Part shown: piece after piece, positions 1-7,843 of the stretch
How the letters are laid out: the number at the start of each line of letters is the position of its first letter
Numbering within the stretch: the first letter of the stretch is position 1
Translations under genes and position numbers: made by a program
Origin: Halopseudomonas bauzanensis
Lineage (GTDB): Bacteria; Pseudomonadota; Gammaproteobacteria; Pseudomonadales; Pseudomonadaceae
Assembly (NCBI RefSeq): GCF_900114735.1
Contig: NZ_FOUA01000003.1
Location: 124,001-188,000, forward strand
Direction of reading: 5' to 3'
Length of the DNA stretch: 64,000 nt
Notes under the pieces: generated by a model
What the model saw: the letters and a program-made list of their open reading frames with translations, nothing else
Told to the model about the DNA's origin: nothing
Databases searched by the model: none

Positions 1-636
1 AGGGCTTCGGCGAATGCCGCTCAGTACATCGGGTGCAAGTTCGCCATATTTCGCTACGGCATCACGGGCACGGGCATTGGCTGCTGCAAAATCATCACGG
101 GTAGCACCGCTCAGCCCCGGGTATCGCTGCGGAGCAGAACAGAGTCCGCGAATGGCATTTGCGCTGATGCGCAGCGCCTCATGAGCATCACTTCTCACGA
201 TCATGGCGATATGCTGGGCAAGCAGAATGTTGCGCACTATTCGGTCATAGCGAATCAGCTGATGGATTCCCTGCCAGCCCTGTTGTCCACCCGGGTACAC
301 GCCCGTGCGAAACGGCTTCTGTGAGATGTTCTCAGCGATGGACAGCTCTTCAGGAACCGAAGCCAGCAGTGCTTCGGACTTTGCATACATGGGGTCCAGG
401 ATGTTTTTGACGTCATGCAATTTGGCGTCGATGCGCAACATCCAGTCGTCTGAATAGGGGTCATCTTTGGCGGCGTTCTGCTGAATGCGGCCTACCAGAG
501 CCAGGAACTGACGCATGCCGATAATCTGGGGTTTACCGGACTCAACGTCTCGTCCCCACCAGGTCCGCGTTGCGTGGTAAGTATGCAGTGTCAGCTCTAT
601 TTTGCTGCGCAGCGCTCCAACATCTATATCAGCCAT
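1..636 (-). CDS. Integrating conjugative element protein, PFL_4669 family (3' end cut by window)
   Basis: An open frame runs from ATG at 636 to the left edge, giving 212 visible residues with no stop. A GAGGAG ribosome site lies 9 bases before the start; an ATG five bases further upstream is out of frame and ends after five codons. The N-terminus contains LTLHTYHATRTWWGR, the hallmark opening of the PFL_4669 (TIGR03761/DUF1845-like) family, found in ICEs of the PFGI-1 class beside the STY4528 and ParB genes. Its biochemical function is unknown. It follows the STY4528 gene on the same strand after a 118-base gap and belongs to the same module. The family assignment rests on motif and position. 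Confidence 0.85.
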   Translation of the reverse strand, partial: MADIDVGALRSKIELTLHTYHATRTWWGRDVESGKPQIIGMRQFLALVGRIQQNAAKDDPYSDDWMLRIDAKLHDVKNILDPMYAKSEALLASVPEELSIAENISQKPFRTGVYPGGQQGWQGIHQLIRYDRIVRNILLAQHIAMIVRSDAHEALRISANAIRGLCSAPQRYPGLSGATRDDFAAANARARDAVAKYGELAPDVLSGIRRSP

Positions 637-713
637 GGCATCCAGCTCCTCAACAGTTCATCTGTGGTCAGGAACTCTGCGCATCTGGCTGGCTTCAGGA
701 CATAGATAATAAG

Positions 714-729
714 AATCCCGGCGGGGATT
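714..729 (-). terminator. Possible hairpin after the STY4528 gene
   Basis: AATCCC (714-719) pairs with GGGATT (724-729) across a 4-base loop in the 118-base gap between the STY4528 stop and the next gene. On the minus strand it is followed by a weak T-rich run (CTTATTATC). It could be a weak terminator or attenuator inside the ICE operon; the short stem keeps this uncertain. Confidence 0.25.
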
Positions 730-754
730 GTTTCGTGTTTATCTCATTAAAGGA

Positions 755-1996
755 TCAGCGTCTCAGACCTAACGAGTCGAGCAATTTTTTTCTGCTCGCT
801 GCGGCTTGAGCTTGCGTTAATTGCGTCGCCGGTTGGGATAGTCCTTGCCCTGCCATCTCAGAACCGTGTCGTGCTTCGACCTCAAGCCCTATCGCAACAC
901 CCTCGCCACAACGCATGTCGCGTATGTTTTCGGCGTAACGAGTGATAACGAACTCACCTGCCTGAGCGCTTTTGATCAGGGATCGCAACAGACCCTTCGG
1001 TGTACGAACTTTACCTGCCAACACTCGTCCCGCCGTTTCATCGAGCACAGCTTGAGCAACCTCTGAGCCTAGGCGTTGAAGAACGGCCAAGAGCTCTTGG
1101 CGCTCTTGCGGTTCTATCCGCAATTGCTCATGCCAGATCAATCCTGGATCCGCCTCGGTACCTGTACTTGTTTTTAAATAAATACCATTACGTACTGGTA
1201 CTGTATTCGCTTGGTTCTCAGAGCGAACTTGGCTAGATCTTCCGTAAACCATTGATTTACCACTTAGTTCTCTCTGCGAACTTGGGCGGTTCTCCGTTTG
1301 GCTGCTACTTGGTTCTCTCCCGAAACCCGGTATTACTGGGGAGTTCTCTGACGGTGACTGATGGTTCTTTCTGTCTTGCTTGGTGCTGCCACGCCGCTGG
1401 TCACGCATTTCAACAAAGCGTTGGGCTCGCTGATTGAGGCGCGTTTGCTGCCCTCCACTCTCCATCGCCGAATGAACGCGCTCAGCTACAAACCGGACTG
1501 AGCTGTTGTTATGCGACAGGCACTGGACTACGAACGCGTTGTAATCCGAATCGAGTAATGCCGCTTCTTCAAAGCTCAACGGCTCATCATGCAATGCATA
1601 GACATTGCCCATGATGCGTCCGGTATCATGACGGGCCTTATGACATAAGCTCATCCAGCGGGTGAGCCTGAGTACGGCAATCACCCGCGCTACCGTCCCG
1701 CGTGACGCTGACGTTCCAGGCGAAGCTCGCAACAACGGTTGCAACTGGTCGTATGTTGGAAAAGCGGTGCTGCGATCAGCCTCGGTCATCAGGCGGATCA
1801 TTTGCCACCCCAGGACATCCACAGCACCAAGATACTCATCAAGTAGCAGGCCTCTGGGTACTGTTTCGTGGGGGTTTCCGAAAAACAGTAATCCATCCAG
1901 TTCGCCCGCATGTGAAAGCTTGCTGTCGGAGAATCTCTGGGTAATGGAGGACGTTGCACGCCCAACCAGTACCTGCCAGTCCTCTATCGAGCGCAT
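755..1996 (-). CDS. STY4528-family ICE replication protein
   Basis: The 413-residue protein starts at ATG 1996, overlapping the end of the DUF2857 gene by 13 bases. The conserved N-terminal half (about residues 1-205, with LDGLLFFGNPHETVPRG and RVIAVLRLTRWMSLC) matches what I know of the STY4528 family, annotated as pathogenicity-island or ICE replication proteins. Residues about 205-275 form a low-complexity linker rich in Ser, Arg, Glu and Asn. A C-terminal domain follows (QVLDE/AGKVRTPKGLLRSLIK region). The role in element replication is inferred from family and context. The linker DNA carries a phased hexamer array, described as a separate feature, which may explain its odd composition. 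Biochemical activity is not known to me. Confidence 0.82.
   Translation of the reverse strand: MRSIEDWQVLVGRATSSITQRFSDSKLSHAGELDGLLFFGNPHETVPRGLLLDEYLGAVDVLGWQMIRLMTEADRSTAFPTYDQLQPLLRASPGTSASRGTVARVIAVLRLTRWMSLCHKARHDTGRIMGNVYALHDEPLSFEEAALLDSDYNAFVVQCLSHNNSSVRFVAERVHSAMESGGQQTRLNQRAQRFVEMRDQRRGSTKQDRKNHQSPSENSPVIPGFGREPSSSQTENRPSSQRELSGKSMVYGRSSQVRSENQANTVPVRNGIYLKTSTGTEADPGLIWHEQLRIEPQERQELLAVLQRLGSEVAQAVLDETAGRVLAGKVRTPKGLLRSLIKSAQAGEFVITRYAENIRDMRCGEGVAIGLEVEARHGSEMAGQGLSQPATQLTQAQAAASRKKLLDSLGLRR
1169..1369 (+). repeat. Iteron-like GTTCTC array with AT-rich flank; candidate ICE replication origin
   Basis: Five exact GTTCTC hexamers begin at 1214, 1267, 1289, 1312 and 1343, and a sixth copy, GTTCTT, begins at 1364. 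Spacings are 53, 22, 23, 31 and 21 bases, close to 5, 2, 2, 3 and 2 helical turns. They lie inside the STY4528 gene but in two different reading frames: read on the coding strand, GAGAAC gives Glu-Asn at some copies and Arg-Glu-Leu/Pro at others. Conservation is therefore at DNA level. The first two copies extend to imperfect inverted repeats ending in GCGAAC. An AT-rich stretch (about 1169-1190) flanks the array, resembling an unwinding element. Phased iterons beside an AT-rich stretch inside a replication gene is typical of plasmid origins; that function is inference. Confidence 0.5.
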
Positions 1997-2589
1997 ACCT
2001 TTCTCCCATCAGCCAGCTGGAGCTTGCTGCGAGAGCTGGAGCTGACCGTTTGCGCCCAAGTCTTTACCAGTTGCCAGACCACGCCCAAGGGTATGCAGGT
2101 TTCCTCACAGAGCACGATCATGCCTTGGATGTCATCCGCGGCATCGGGTGCGGTGGGAGCGGCGCTGATATCTTGCCAACGCCGAAAGGCATCATGCTCT
2201 TCTGTTTCCGTCGGCATCGCCACACGTCCCTGACGGGATTCCAGTCCAAGCAGTGCACGCCGGGTCGAGCAATCGTTTCCTGTCAGCCCAAAAAACGAAG
2301 ACATCATCTGAACAGACGCTCCGAGCTCCAGGCATCGATCAATGGTCTTCTCGCGATCCATGTCAGAACTGAGCCGGCGAAATACTCCGCCCAAAAGATC
2401 ATGATCAACTGAAAGGCGGCACACCACAGGATTGCTGGTGGCGAGCGCATCAATATCGGTCGCGCTAAGCCGACGCAGTTCGCGAAGCTCGTCATCATTG
2501 AACCCGAGAGCTCGCGCCCTGCGCATATTTCCTTCGCGGACATAGGTTATGGCCTGACGAAGGATCGCTAATGTCACAACAGTATCCAT
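1984..2589 (-). CDS. DUF2857 domain protein of ICE
   Basis: The 201-residue protein starts at ATG 2589, one base after the parB stop, which argues for translational coupling. Longer upstream starts would run into parB. The sequence has the DUF2857 pattern: an N-terminal helix with a REGNMRRARALGF motif, a central region with LELGASVQMMSSFFGLT (a helix-turn-helix-like segment), and a C-terminal IPLGVVWQLVKTW helix. DUF2857 genes are regularly found between parB and the STY4528 gene in PFGI-1-class ICEs. FlhC-like regulator relationships have been suggested for some members, but no function can be assigned here. It overlaps the next gene by 13 bases. Confidence 0.8.
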   Translation of the reverse strand: MDTVVTLAILRQAITYVREGNMRRARALGFNDDELRELRRLSATDIDALATSNPVVCRLSVDHDLLGGVFRRLSSDMDREKTIDRCLELGASVQMMSSFFGLTGNDCSTRRALLGLESRQGRVAMPTETEEHDAFRRWQDISAAPTAPDAADDIQGMIVLCEETCIPLGVVWQLVKTWAQTVSSSSRSKLQLADGRKVCAR

Positions 2590-2590
2590 A

Positions 2591-4510
2591 TCAGCTATCT
2601 CCCCTGGTGGATTCCTGGGTGCGTAGAACACGGACCAGCCGGATCAGCCTGAACAGGCGAATCAGCACCTCATCCGGCAAGTGCTCGGCTTCACCTGCCG
2701 TGCCAAGCAAATCACCAATCAGGCTGATATCGGATGGGTAAGCCGGTTGCACTTCGCCAGATAGAGCCGCCAGCAACTGCCAGACTTTTTGAGCGGCAGG
2801 GTCCTGCTCAAGATCTCCAGACAGAGGCTGCAAATGATATCCCAACCCCTCTTCCTGATTGAGCTGCAATGGAGCTGGATACAGTTCCGTGTCCGAAAGC
2901 GGGAATCCAGCCCACTGGCCTAGTGACTGGGCAAGGCGATAAATCACATATCGGAGTTTCTTTGGTGTCTGTACATGGGCGTCGACCCACCAGATGTCGG
3001 TGACAGGTGTCAGCGGCCCAGCCGACATCAGCGGTATGGATTGGACGGCAAAGTCCTGAAAATCACCTGCCTGGCCTCCGTGCATGGCGGCAACGGCGTG
3101 ACGTAGCTTACGCTTGCCTTCCGGCTCATCAATCACCGACAAGGTCAGACTGTTGATACGTTCTTCGTCCGTTCGCAGGTCAGCTTCTTCTTCCGCCTCC
3201 GGGATTGCCAGATCATCATCTGAACGCAGCACGGCAATGCTGTCCTGATCGGTTACCTGTTCATGCTCATTAATAGGTAATACCGACTCTTCAGAGGCAA
3301 CGGCGGCCTGCCTGCCTTCAAGGAGTTTGCGGTTCTGTGCCCGCAACGCATTAAGCTCCTGACGTAGATAGCTGTTCTCATCACTAAAGGTTGGCTGGTC
3401 ATCTGTGGTACGGGGTGGGCTTTGTGATGGACCCGAGGGTTCGAATTCAAGTGGCTCGCTGGTATCAACCTCCTGCCGAGGCCTGCGCTCGCGCTTCGAT
3501 GGCTCGTCCTCTTCACCCGGCAGAGGCGGGTAAAACTTCAATGGGTGGGCTTCTGGATTACGAACCCGTTCCATTTCTACCTGCAGGGGCTGCCATATTT
3601 CCGGGTCATCAATGTCCTGCCGACGCTGACGATACTCAAGGACCCGCTTCAGACACCAGTCCAGGGTATGCAGGTGCGCGCCGCTATGATCCTCAAGCAT
3701 GCCGAGCAAGCGATCTTCCACTATCGACCAAGGCAGCTCCGTCTGCTCCTCATAGTCAAACTGCGATACGACGTCATGCCAGGCTACAGAGAAGTCAGCC
3801 TCCTGCCTGGAGTTACAGCGCTTCCATATCTCCAGACATGCCTCGCGATACGCAATCAGCTTCTTGATCTGCGGTTGTCCAATACCACTTCTCAGCGTTG
3901 CCGGTAATGTCGGCCAGAAATGCTCAACCGTATAAAGCATCCTACTGATCTGGCTTTGACTGACTGAAAAACCCAGCTCACTGAAACGACGGGCCAGTTC
4001 GCGCTGGGAAAGCACCTCGCCTTCATGCTCCTCCAACAATCGTTTCAGCTCTGCCACACCCAATGCCTTCTCGATCCAACTGAGATCCGCACGGTTTTCG
4101 TTCTCGGACAAGTGCCCTGCCAGCACCTGTTCCTCGGTTACCCATGGCCGGTAAACACACCAAAACCGATAAAATCGGTCGTCGCCGGTTTCCTCATACA
4201 GCTCGTTGAGAATTGCCAGCCGGGTGTTTCCGCCGTCACTGATCATGAACTTGTCGTCACCGGGACGCTGGGTTATCGGTGGCGAATGCTTCAAGCCAAC
4301 CTGGCGGATGGACTCCTTGATTTCATCGTATCGGGGGTTTCGTTCCGTTCGCGGGTTGTGGTCGTACGGCCGCAGCTGGTCCAACGTGACCTGCATGCCC
4401 ATCTCGGCCAGCGGCGCAGTCATCTTGTCGACACGCTGGCTTCGTAGAGCAGGCCCCGGCTTCTGCAGCTGCGCCGTCATTTCGGCGATCGAAAGGCTAC
4501 GCTTGCTCAT
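2591..4510 (-). CDS. parB: ParB family protein, ICE PFGI-1 class
   Basis: The 639-residue protein starts at ATG 4510 behind a GGGAGGGAG ribosome site; an earlier in-frame start would overlap the HicA-like gene more deeply. A ParB/Srx-type domain occupies about residues 35-135 (LRPYDHNPRTERN, then GGNTRLAILNEL corresponding to ParB box II). A helix-turn-helix follows (LSQRELARRFSELGF with SQSQISRML). The long C-terminal part is acidic and low in complexity and ends in a conserved block (WWVDAHVQTPKKLRYVIYRL). The size and architecture fit TIGR03764 (ICE_PFGI_1_parB). It probably works with the ParA upstream in stabilising the excised element; no centromere-like site was identified. Confidence 0.9.
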   Translation of the reverse strand: MSKRSLSIAEMTAQLQKPGPALRSQRVDKMTAPLAEMGMQVTLDQLRPYDHNPRTERNPRYDEIKESIRQVGLKHSPPITQRPGDDKFMISDGGNTRLAILNELYEETGDDRFYRFWCVYRPWVTEEQVLAGHLSENENRADLSWIEKALGVAELKRLLEEHEGEVLSQRELARRFSELGFSVSQSQISRMLYTVEHFWPTLPATLRSGIGQPQIKKLIAYREACLEIWKRCNSRQEADFSVAWHDVVSQFDYEEQTELPWSIVEDRLLGMLEDHSGAHLHTLDWCLKRVLEYRQRRQDIDDPEIWQPLQVEMERVRNPEAHPLKFYPPLPGEEDEPSKRERRPRQEVDTSEPLEFEPSGPSQSPPRTTDDQPTFSDENSYLRQELNALRAQNRKLLEGRQAAVASEESVLPINEHEQVTDQDSIAVLRSDDDLAIPEAEEEADLRTDEERINSLTLSVIDEPEGKRKLRHAVAAMHGGQAGDFQDFAVQSIPLMSAGPLTPVTDIWWVDAHVQTPKKLRYVIYRLAQSLGQWAGFPLSDTELYPAPLQLNQEEGLGYHLQPLSGDLEQDPAAQKVWQLLAALSGEVQPAYPSDISLIGDLLGTAGEAEHLPDEVLIRLFRLIRLVRVLRTQESTRGDS

Positions 4511-4739
4511 GACTCCCTCCCCCCGTGCCGTGTTGGGTGCGGCGCAGTTTTGCACGTGCATTCAATGATGAACGGGGATCGCTGGGCGTGGATGACGTGT
4601 AAACCGGCGGGTAGCCCGGCTTGGTGAAACGTATGTGACCGCCGCTGGTGCGGCTGATGCTCCAGCCATGCCTGGATGCGTACTCGGCCAGATCCTGAAG
4701 GGGCTTCTTGAGCTTGCCAACTGTGCTGATACTGTTCAT
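4497..4739 (-). CDS. HicA-like small protein without a HicB partner
   Basis: This 80-residue protein starts at ATG 4739, sharing ATGA with the end of the gene before it, and runs 14 bases into parB. The core LAEYASRHGWSISRTSGGH and IRFTKPGYPPVY resembles the HicA/YcfA double-stranded-RNA-binding-like fold, including the GGH segment that carries the catalytic histidine in HicA mRNA interferases. No HicB-type antitoxin lies next to it; both neighbours are larger unrelated ICE genes. It may be a domesticated HicA-fold protein rather than an active toxin. The fold call comes from motif recognition only. Confidence 0.6.
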   Translation of the reverse strand: MNSISTVGKLKKPLQDLAEYASRHGWSISRTSGGHIRFTKPGYPPVYTSSTPSDPRSSLNARAKLRRTQHGTGGGSHEQA

Positions 4740-5446
4740 GCGCGCACCTCCCTGCCGCAGCTTTCCAGTGCATCAAGCCAGACATGTAGCACCGCGGCCC
4801 GTTGCTCTATAACGCGGGGCCGGGCCTCTGCGACTCTGGCAACGAGCGAATCGAATCCTGCTTGAACGTCGCAGTCGTCTAACTCATAAACGATGTAGTC
4901 CTGAACGCTGCGAAGAATCTCAATCGCCATATTTCTTACTTCATACTGCAGAGATGCCTCAGCTGTTTTCCATGCGGACGGAGCCTGTCTGGCCTGTGCA
5001 ATCAGCTTCGCGGAGAACTCCTCTGCAGGGTAAAAACCTTTCATCACTTGGAGCTGGTTCAAGATCAGCGCGACACGGACAACCTCAATACACTCGGCAG
5101 TGGAACCTGTCGGCAGCGTAAATGCATTCTTTGCAATGCGTAAGGCTGACTTTGCCCGAGCATCCAGATTCGCTTGACGCTGTTTCTCATCGCGCTGTTT
5201 TTTTTCCTTTGCTGTGGCGACTCGTAAATTCACCGCTCCGACTATCCCGGCAGCGCTGCGCAGTAACTCTTTTTCCTTCTCGCTCAAGAGATGGCTGTAC
5301 ACAGCGGTGTCGGCGAGTTTAATCAACTCACCCTTGGCTGCGGTCAGCTTTGTCTGGACGGACCTGAGGTTCTGCGAACTAAGGAAGCGGGTATTGTCGA
5401 GGACCTGCTGGGTGGTAATGGATTTCGATGTCGTTAGCCTGGCCAT
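4736..5446 (-). CDS. Unrecognised ICE protein, 236 residues
   Basis: I do not recognise this family. The start is taken as ATG 5446, one base after the dnaB stop. A longer frame to 5614 exists but lies wholly inside dnaB. The protein is mostly helical, with a coiled-coil-like Lys/Arg/Gln-rich stretch around residues 80-105 (ATAKEKKQRDEKQRQANLD) and no membrane segment or catalytic motif that I can see. It is tightly packed between dnaB and the HicA-like gene and shares ATGA with the latter, so it is likely co-translated with the partition and replication genes. A DNA-associated or accessory role is possible but unsupported. Confidence 0.75.
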   Translation of the reverse strand: MARLTTSKSITTQQVLDNTRFLSSQNLRSVQTKLTAAKGELIKLADTAVYSHLLSEKEKELLRSAAGIVGAVNLRVATAKEKKQRDEKQRQANLDARAKSALRIAKNAFTLPTGSTAECIEVVRVALILNQLQVMKGFYPAEEFSAKLIAQARQAPSAWKTAEASLQYEVRNMAIEILRSVQDYIVYELDDCDVQAGFDSLVARVAEARPRVIEQRAAVLHVWLDALESCGREVRA

Positions 5447-5447
5447 G

Positions 5448-6827
5448 TCAGTTCCCCTGCGACTGTTTGAACTCAAGGGAGTCGAACCGGGTACAACGGC
5501 CATTGAAGGCCAGCCGCACCACTCCGATAGGGCCGTTGCGCTGTTTCCCAATAATGATTTCTGCCACGCCCTTGTCAGGACTGTCGGTGTGGTACACCTC
5601 GTCCCGGTATACAAACATGATTACGTCGGCGTCCTGTTCAATGGCACCTGAGTCGCGGAGGTCGGCGTTAGAGGGGCGCTTGTTGGGGCGCTGTTCAACC
5701 GATCTGTTGAGCTGCGATAGCGCGACCACCGGCACTTGCAGCTCCTTGGCCAGTGATTTGAGCGCCAGGCTGATTGACGCAATTTCGAGGTTGCGATTAT
5801 CTCGGCCAGGCTCCTGAAGCAGTTGCAGATAATCCACCATGATGATGGAAGGCTGACCAAACCGCCGTGCCAACCGGCGTGCTCTGGCTTTCAATGCAGT
5901 AGCCGAGATACCAGCCTCATCTTCAATGATCAGACGATCATCCAGCGCCTTGATCTGCGCAGCCGCCAGGGTCAATTTTGGCCAGTCCTCATCCTCTATA
6001 TCACCGTTGCGCAATCGTTGAAGATCCACCCGGCCAATACTGGCGAGCAGGCGCATGACCAATTGTTCCCGGGGCATTTCCAGGCTGAAGAGGAAGGCAG
6101 GCCGGTCGTCCCTGGCACGCAGTGCATTTTCGACCAGGTTCAGCCCGAAGGTGGTCTTGCCCATGGAAGGTCTGCCCGCCACGATGATCAGGTCAGAGGG
6201 CTGGAGCCCCGCTGTTTCCTTGTCCAGATCCGCGTAGCCTGTGGAAAGGCCGGTGACGCCTTCGGAGTTAAAGGCGATGTCAATCTGATCGATCGTTCTG
6301 GCCAGCGTTTCCGAGACGGGGATATAGTCCTTACCGCGTAGCTCGACCAGCGCACAGAGTCGCTTTTCCGCCTGCTGCACCAAGGCTTCGCCCTGTGCTC
6401 CGTCACTCAAAGCCTCGTGATTCAGATCTGCGCCGATGAGTGAAAGCTGCCTGAGCTGATAGCGATCCCGCACGATCTGCGCGTACACCCGGATATTGGC
6501 CACCGAGGGCGTGTTTCGGGCCAGCTCACCCAGATAATCGAGGCCGAGAAAGTTTTTCTCCTCTTCCGAAAACTGGTCGGCTACCGTCACCACATCGAAT
6601 GGCAGGCTTTTAGTACTCAGAGTCTGAATCGCTTTCCAGAGCACTCGATGGGCTGGGACGTAAAAAGCGTCAGCACAGGTAACCAGCTCGCAGATATCGT
6701 CCCAAGCTTCGTTAGCGAGCATGACTCCACCCAATACCGCCTGCTCTGCCTCCACGGAGTGGGGCGGCAAGCGCCCAACTTCCTGAGCGCCGGTAATCGC
6801 TTTCTTAATGGCAGACATGGGCGGCAC
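5448..6827 (-). CDS. dnaB: Replicative DNA helicase, DnaB-like, ICE-encoded
   Basis: The 459-residue DnaB-family helicase shows the N-terminal domain signature PPHSVEAEQAVLGGVML, Walker A AGRPSMGKTTFGLNL, Walker B IIMVDYLQLL, and the C-terminal motif RDSGAIEQDADVIMFVYRD with the arginine finger region. Length is close to chromosomal DnaB (about 460-470). The start could be ATG 6827 or ATG 6818; both overlap the end of parA. It lies in the ICE partition operon, so it is probably an element-specific helicase that supports replication of the excised circle, perhaps loaded at the candidate origin in the STY4528 gene. It is not the chromosomal dnaB, which normally neighbours rplI. Confidence 0.93.
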   Translation of the reverse strand: MPPMSAIKKAITGAQEVGRLPPHSVEAEQAVLGGVMLANEAWDDICELVTCADAFYVPAHRVLWKAIQTLSTKSLPFDVVTVADQFSEEEKNFLGLDYLGELARNTPSVANIRVYAQIVRDRYQLRQLSLIGADLNHEALSDGAQGEALVQQAEKRLCALVELRGKDYIPVSETLARTIDQIDIAFNSEGVTGLSTGYADLDKETAGLQPSDLIIVAGRPSMGKTTFGLNLVENALRARDDRPAFLFSLEMPREQLVMRLLASIGRVDLQRLRNGDIEDEDWPKLTLAAAQIKALDDRLIIEDEAGISATALKARARRLARRFGQPSIIMVDYLQLLQEPGRDNRNLEIASISLALKSLAKELQVPVVALSQLNRSVEQRPNKRPSNADLRDSGAIEQDADVIMFVYRDEVYHTDSPDKGVAEIIIGKQRNGPIGVVRLAFNGRCTRFDSLEFKQSQGN

Positions 6828-7665
6828 CCTCCCTGAGCTGAGGCTGCAGGATGGATACCCACATGGGATTCAACTCCATGGCCACCGCCCGTATCTGATC
6901 AGCGCCGGCAGGTGATTTGCGGCCTGCAGGTTTGACTGGCTCGAAACGGTGAATAGGCAGCCCAAGCGCAGCGGCCTGCCGGAATGCTGTGAGGTGCCGA
7001 AGGTGGGCGGACATAACAGAAACCCGCCTGTTATTGCCGCCTTCAGGGAACATCTGCCGAAGACTCTCTGCTACGCCATTGGCATCTCGGGTTTCATCCA
7101 GCCGATTGATCAACAGCGACACCCGGGGAACAGTCAGGTTGGTGTACTGAGTGAGAGCTTCCAGCTCTTCGAGCATGCCCAATGTGCCGCGCACAAACTC
7201 TCTGGCCGACAACAGCTCAGGTGTTATGGGTGACAAGGCCTGGTCGGATGCCAGGACTGCGGCTTCGAGGGTGATGGAACGGGCGCCCTGGGTGTCCATG
7301 ATGACCACGTCGTAGTCATTTTCGAATTGACGTATGAGATTGGATAACCTGAAGCGGCCATCCGGGGCAGACAGCAGCAGCTGCGGTAGGTGGGCGTTGT
7401 AGTCATTGGACACGATGATGTCCAGACCCTGGATCACGGTACTGGATATCACTTGCTCCGGCCGGGTCTGGTTGAGCGCAATCAGCTCATAGATGCCGCC
7501 AGGGGCTTCGGTCTGGATCTGGTAATAGCTTGAGAGGGTGGGTTGGTTATCAAGGTCGATCAGAAGGACTCTGAGACCCGCATCGGCGAGAAGACCACCG
7601 AGATGCGCGCAGGTAGTGCTTTTTCCTACGCCGCCTTTCGTCGAAATAACAGTGTATGTGTGCAT
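6805..7665 (-). CDS. soj: ParA/Soj ATPase of the ICE
   Basis: The 286-residue protein has the deviant Walker A STKGGVGKSTT at residues 8-18, LLIDLDNQPTLSSYY and the Walker B-like VVIMDTQGA, as in ParA/Soj partition ATPases. In PAPI-1, Soj is required for stable maintenance of the excised element and its gene lies next to the attachment site, as here. The start is ATG 7665 with GGAG 10 bases upstream. It heads the leftward ICE operon and overlaps dnaB by 23 bases. Only 64 bases separate it from tRNA-Thr, which is on the same strand, so transcription may enter from the tRNA promoter. Confidence 0.93.
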   Translation of the reverse strand: MHTYTVISTKGGVGKSTTCAHLGGLLADAGLRVLLIDLDNQPTLSSYYQIQTEAPGGIYELIALNQTRPEQVISSTVIQGLDIIVSNDYNAHLPQLLLSAPDGRFRLSNLIRQFENDYDVVIMDTQGARSITLEAAVLASDQALSPITPELLSAREFVRGTLGMLEELEALTQYTNLTVPRVSLLINRLDETRDANGVAESLRQMFPEGGNNRRVSVMSAHLRHLTAFRQAAALGLPIHRFEPVKPAGRKSPAGADQIRAVAMELNPMWVSILQPQLREGAAHVCH

Positions 7666-7669
7666 GTGA

Positions 7670-7701
7670 CACGTACTCCATGGGGGTGGATGGTGTACGT
7701 G
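7670..7701. promoter_or_regulatory. Inverted repeat before soj, possible operator
   Basis: CACGTAC (7670-7676) and GTACGTG (7695-7701) form a 7-base perfect inverted repeat with centres 25 bases apart, covering the leader between tRNA-Thr and the soj start. ParA-type proteins often autoregulate through such sites. No convincing -10/-35 pair is visible in this 64-base gap. Regulatory function is inference. Confidence 0.3.
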
Positions 7702-7729
7702 GATCTGTCAGCTGCGAACACATTTAAGA

Positions 7730-7805
<76 letters not shown>

Positions 7806-7815
7806 ATGGGCACGC

Positions 7816-7843
7816 ATTATATAGGGATGGGCAATTCTGTAAA
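7816..7843 (-). promoter_or_regulatory. Sigma-70 promoter of tRNA-Thr
   Basis: On the minus strand TTTACA (-35, 7838-7843) is followed after 16 bases by a perfect TATAAT (-10, 7816-7821), 10 bases before the tRNA 5' end. The position and near-consensus hexamers make this a strong promoter, probably also feeding the ICE operon downstream. Confidence 0.8.

Larger units (their letters stand above)
1..7729 (-). mobile_element. Integrative and conjugative element (PFGI-1/PAPI-1 class), tRNA-proximal end, incomplete
   Basis: Eight co-directional minus-strand genes with overlapping or nearly touching ends start 65 bases from the 3' end of tRNA-Thr. Their order is ParA, DnaB, unknown, HicA-like, ParB, DUF2857, STY4528-type replication protein, PFL_4669-type protein. 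This is the maintenance and replication module that sits at one end of the PFGI-1/PAPI-1/SPI-7-type ICE family. The tRNA stays complete, as expected for 3'-end integration by a tyrosine recombinase. No integrase, relaxase, type IV secretion genes or second copy of the tRNA 3' end occur in the window, so those parts must lie to the left. The exact attachment core cannot be fixed from one junction. Confidence 0.85.

Noticed and set aside
1..7729. Search for a second copy of the tRNA-Thr 3' end as att site
   Set aside because: No repeat of the tRNA 3' sequence was seen inside the ICE portion, so the other boundary must lie beyond the left edge.
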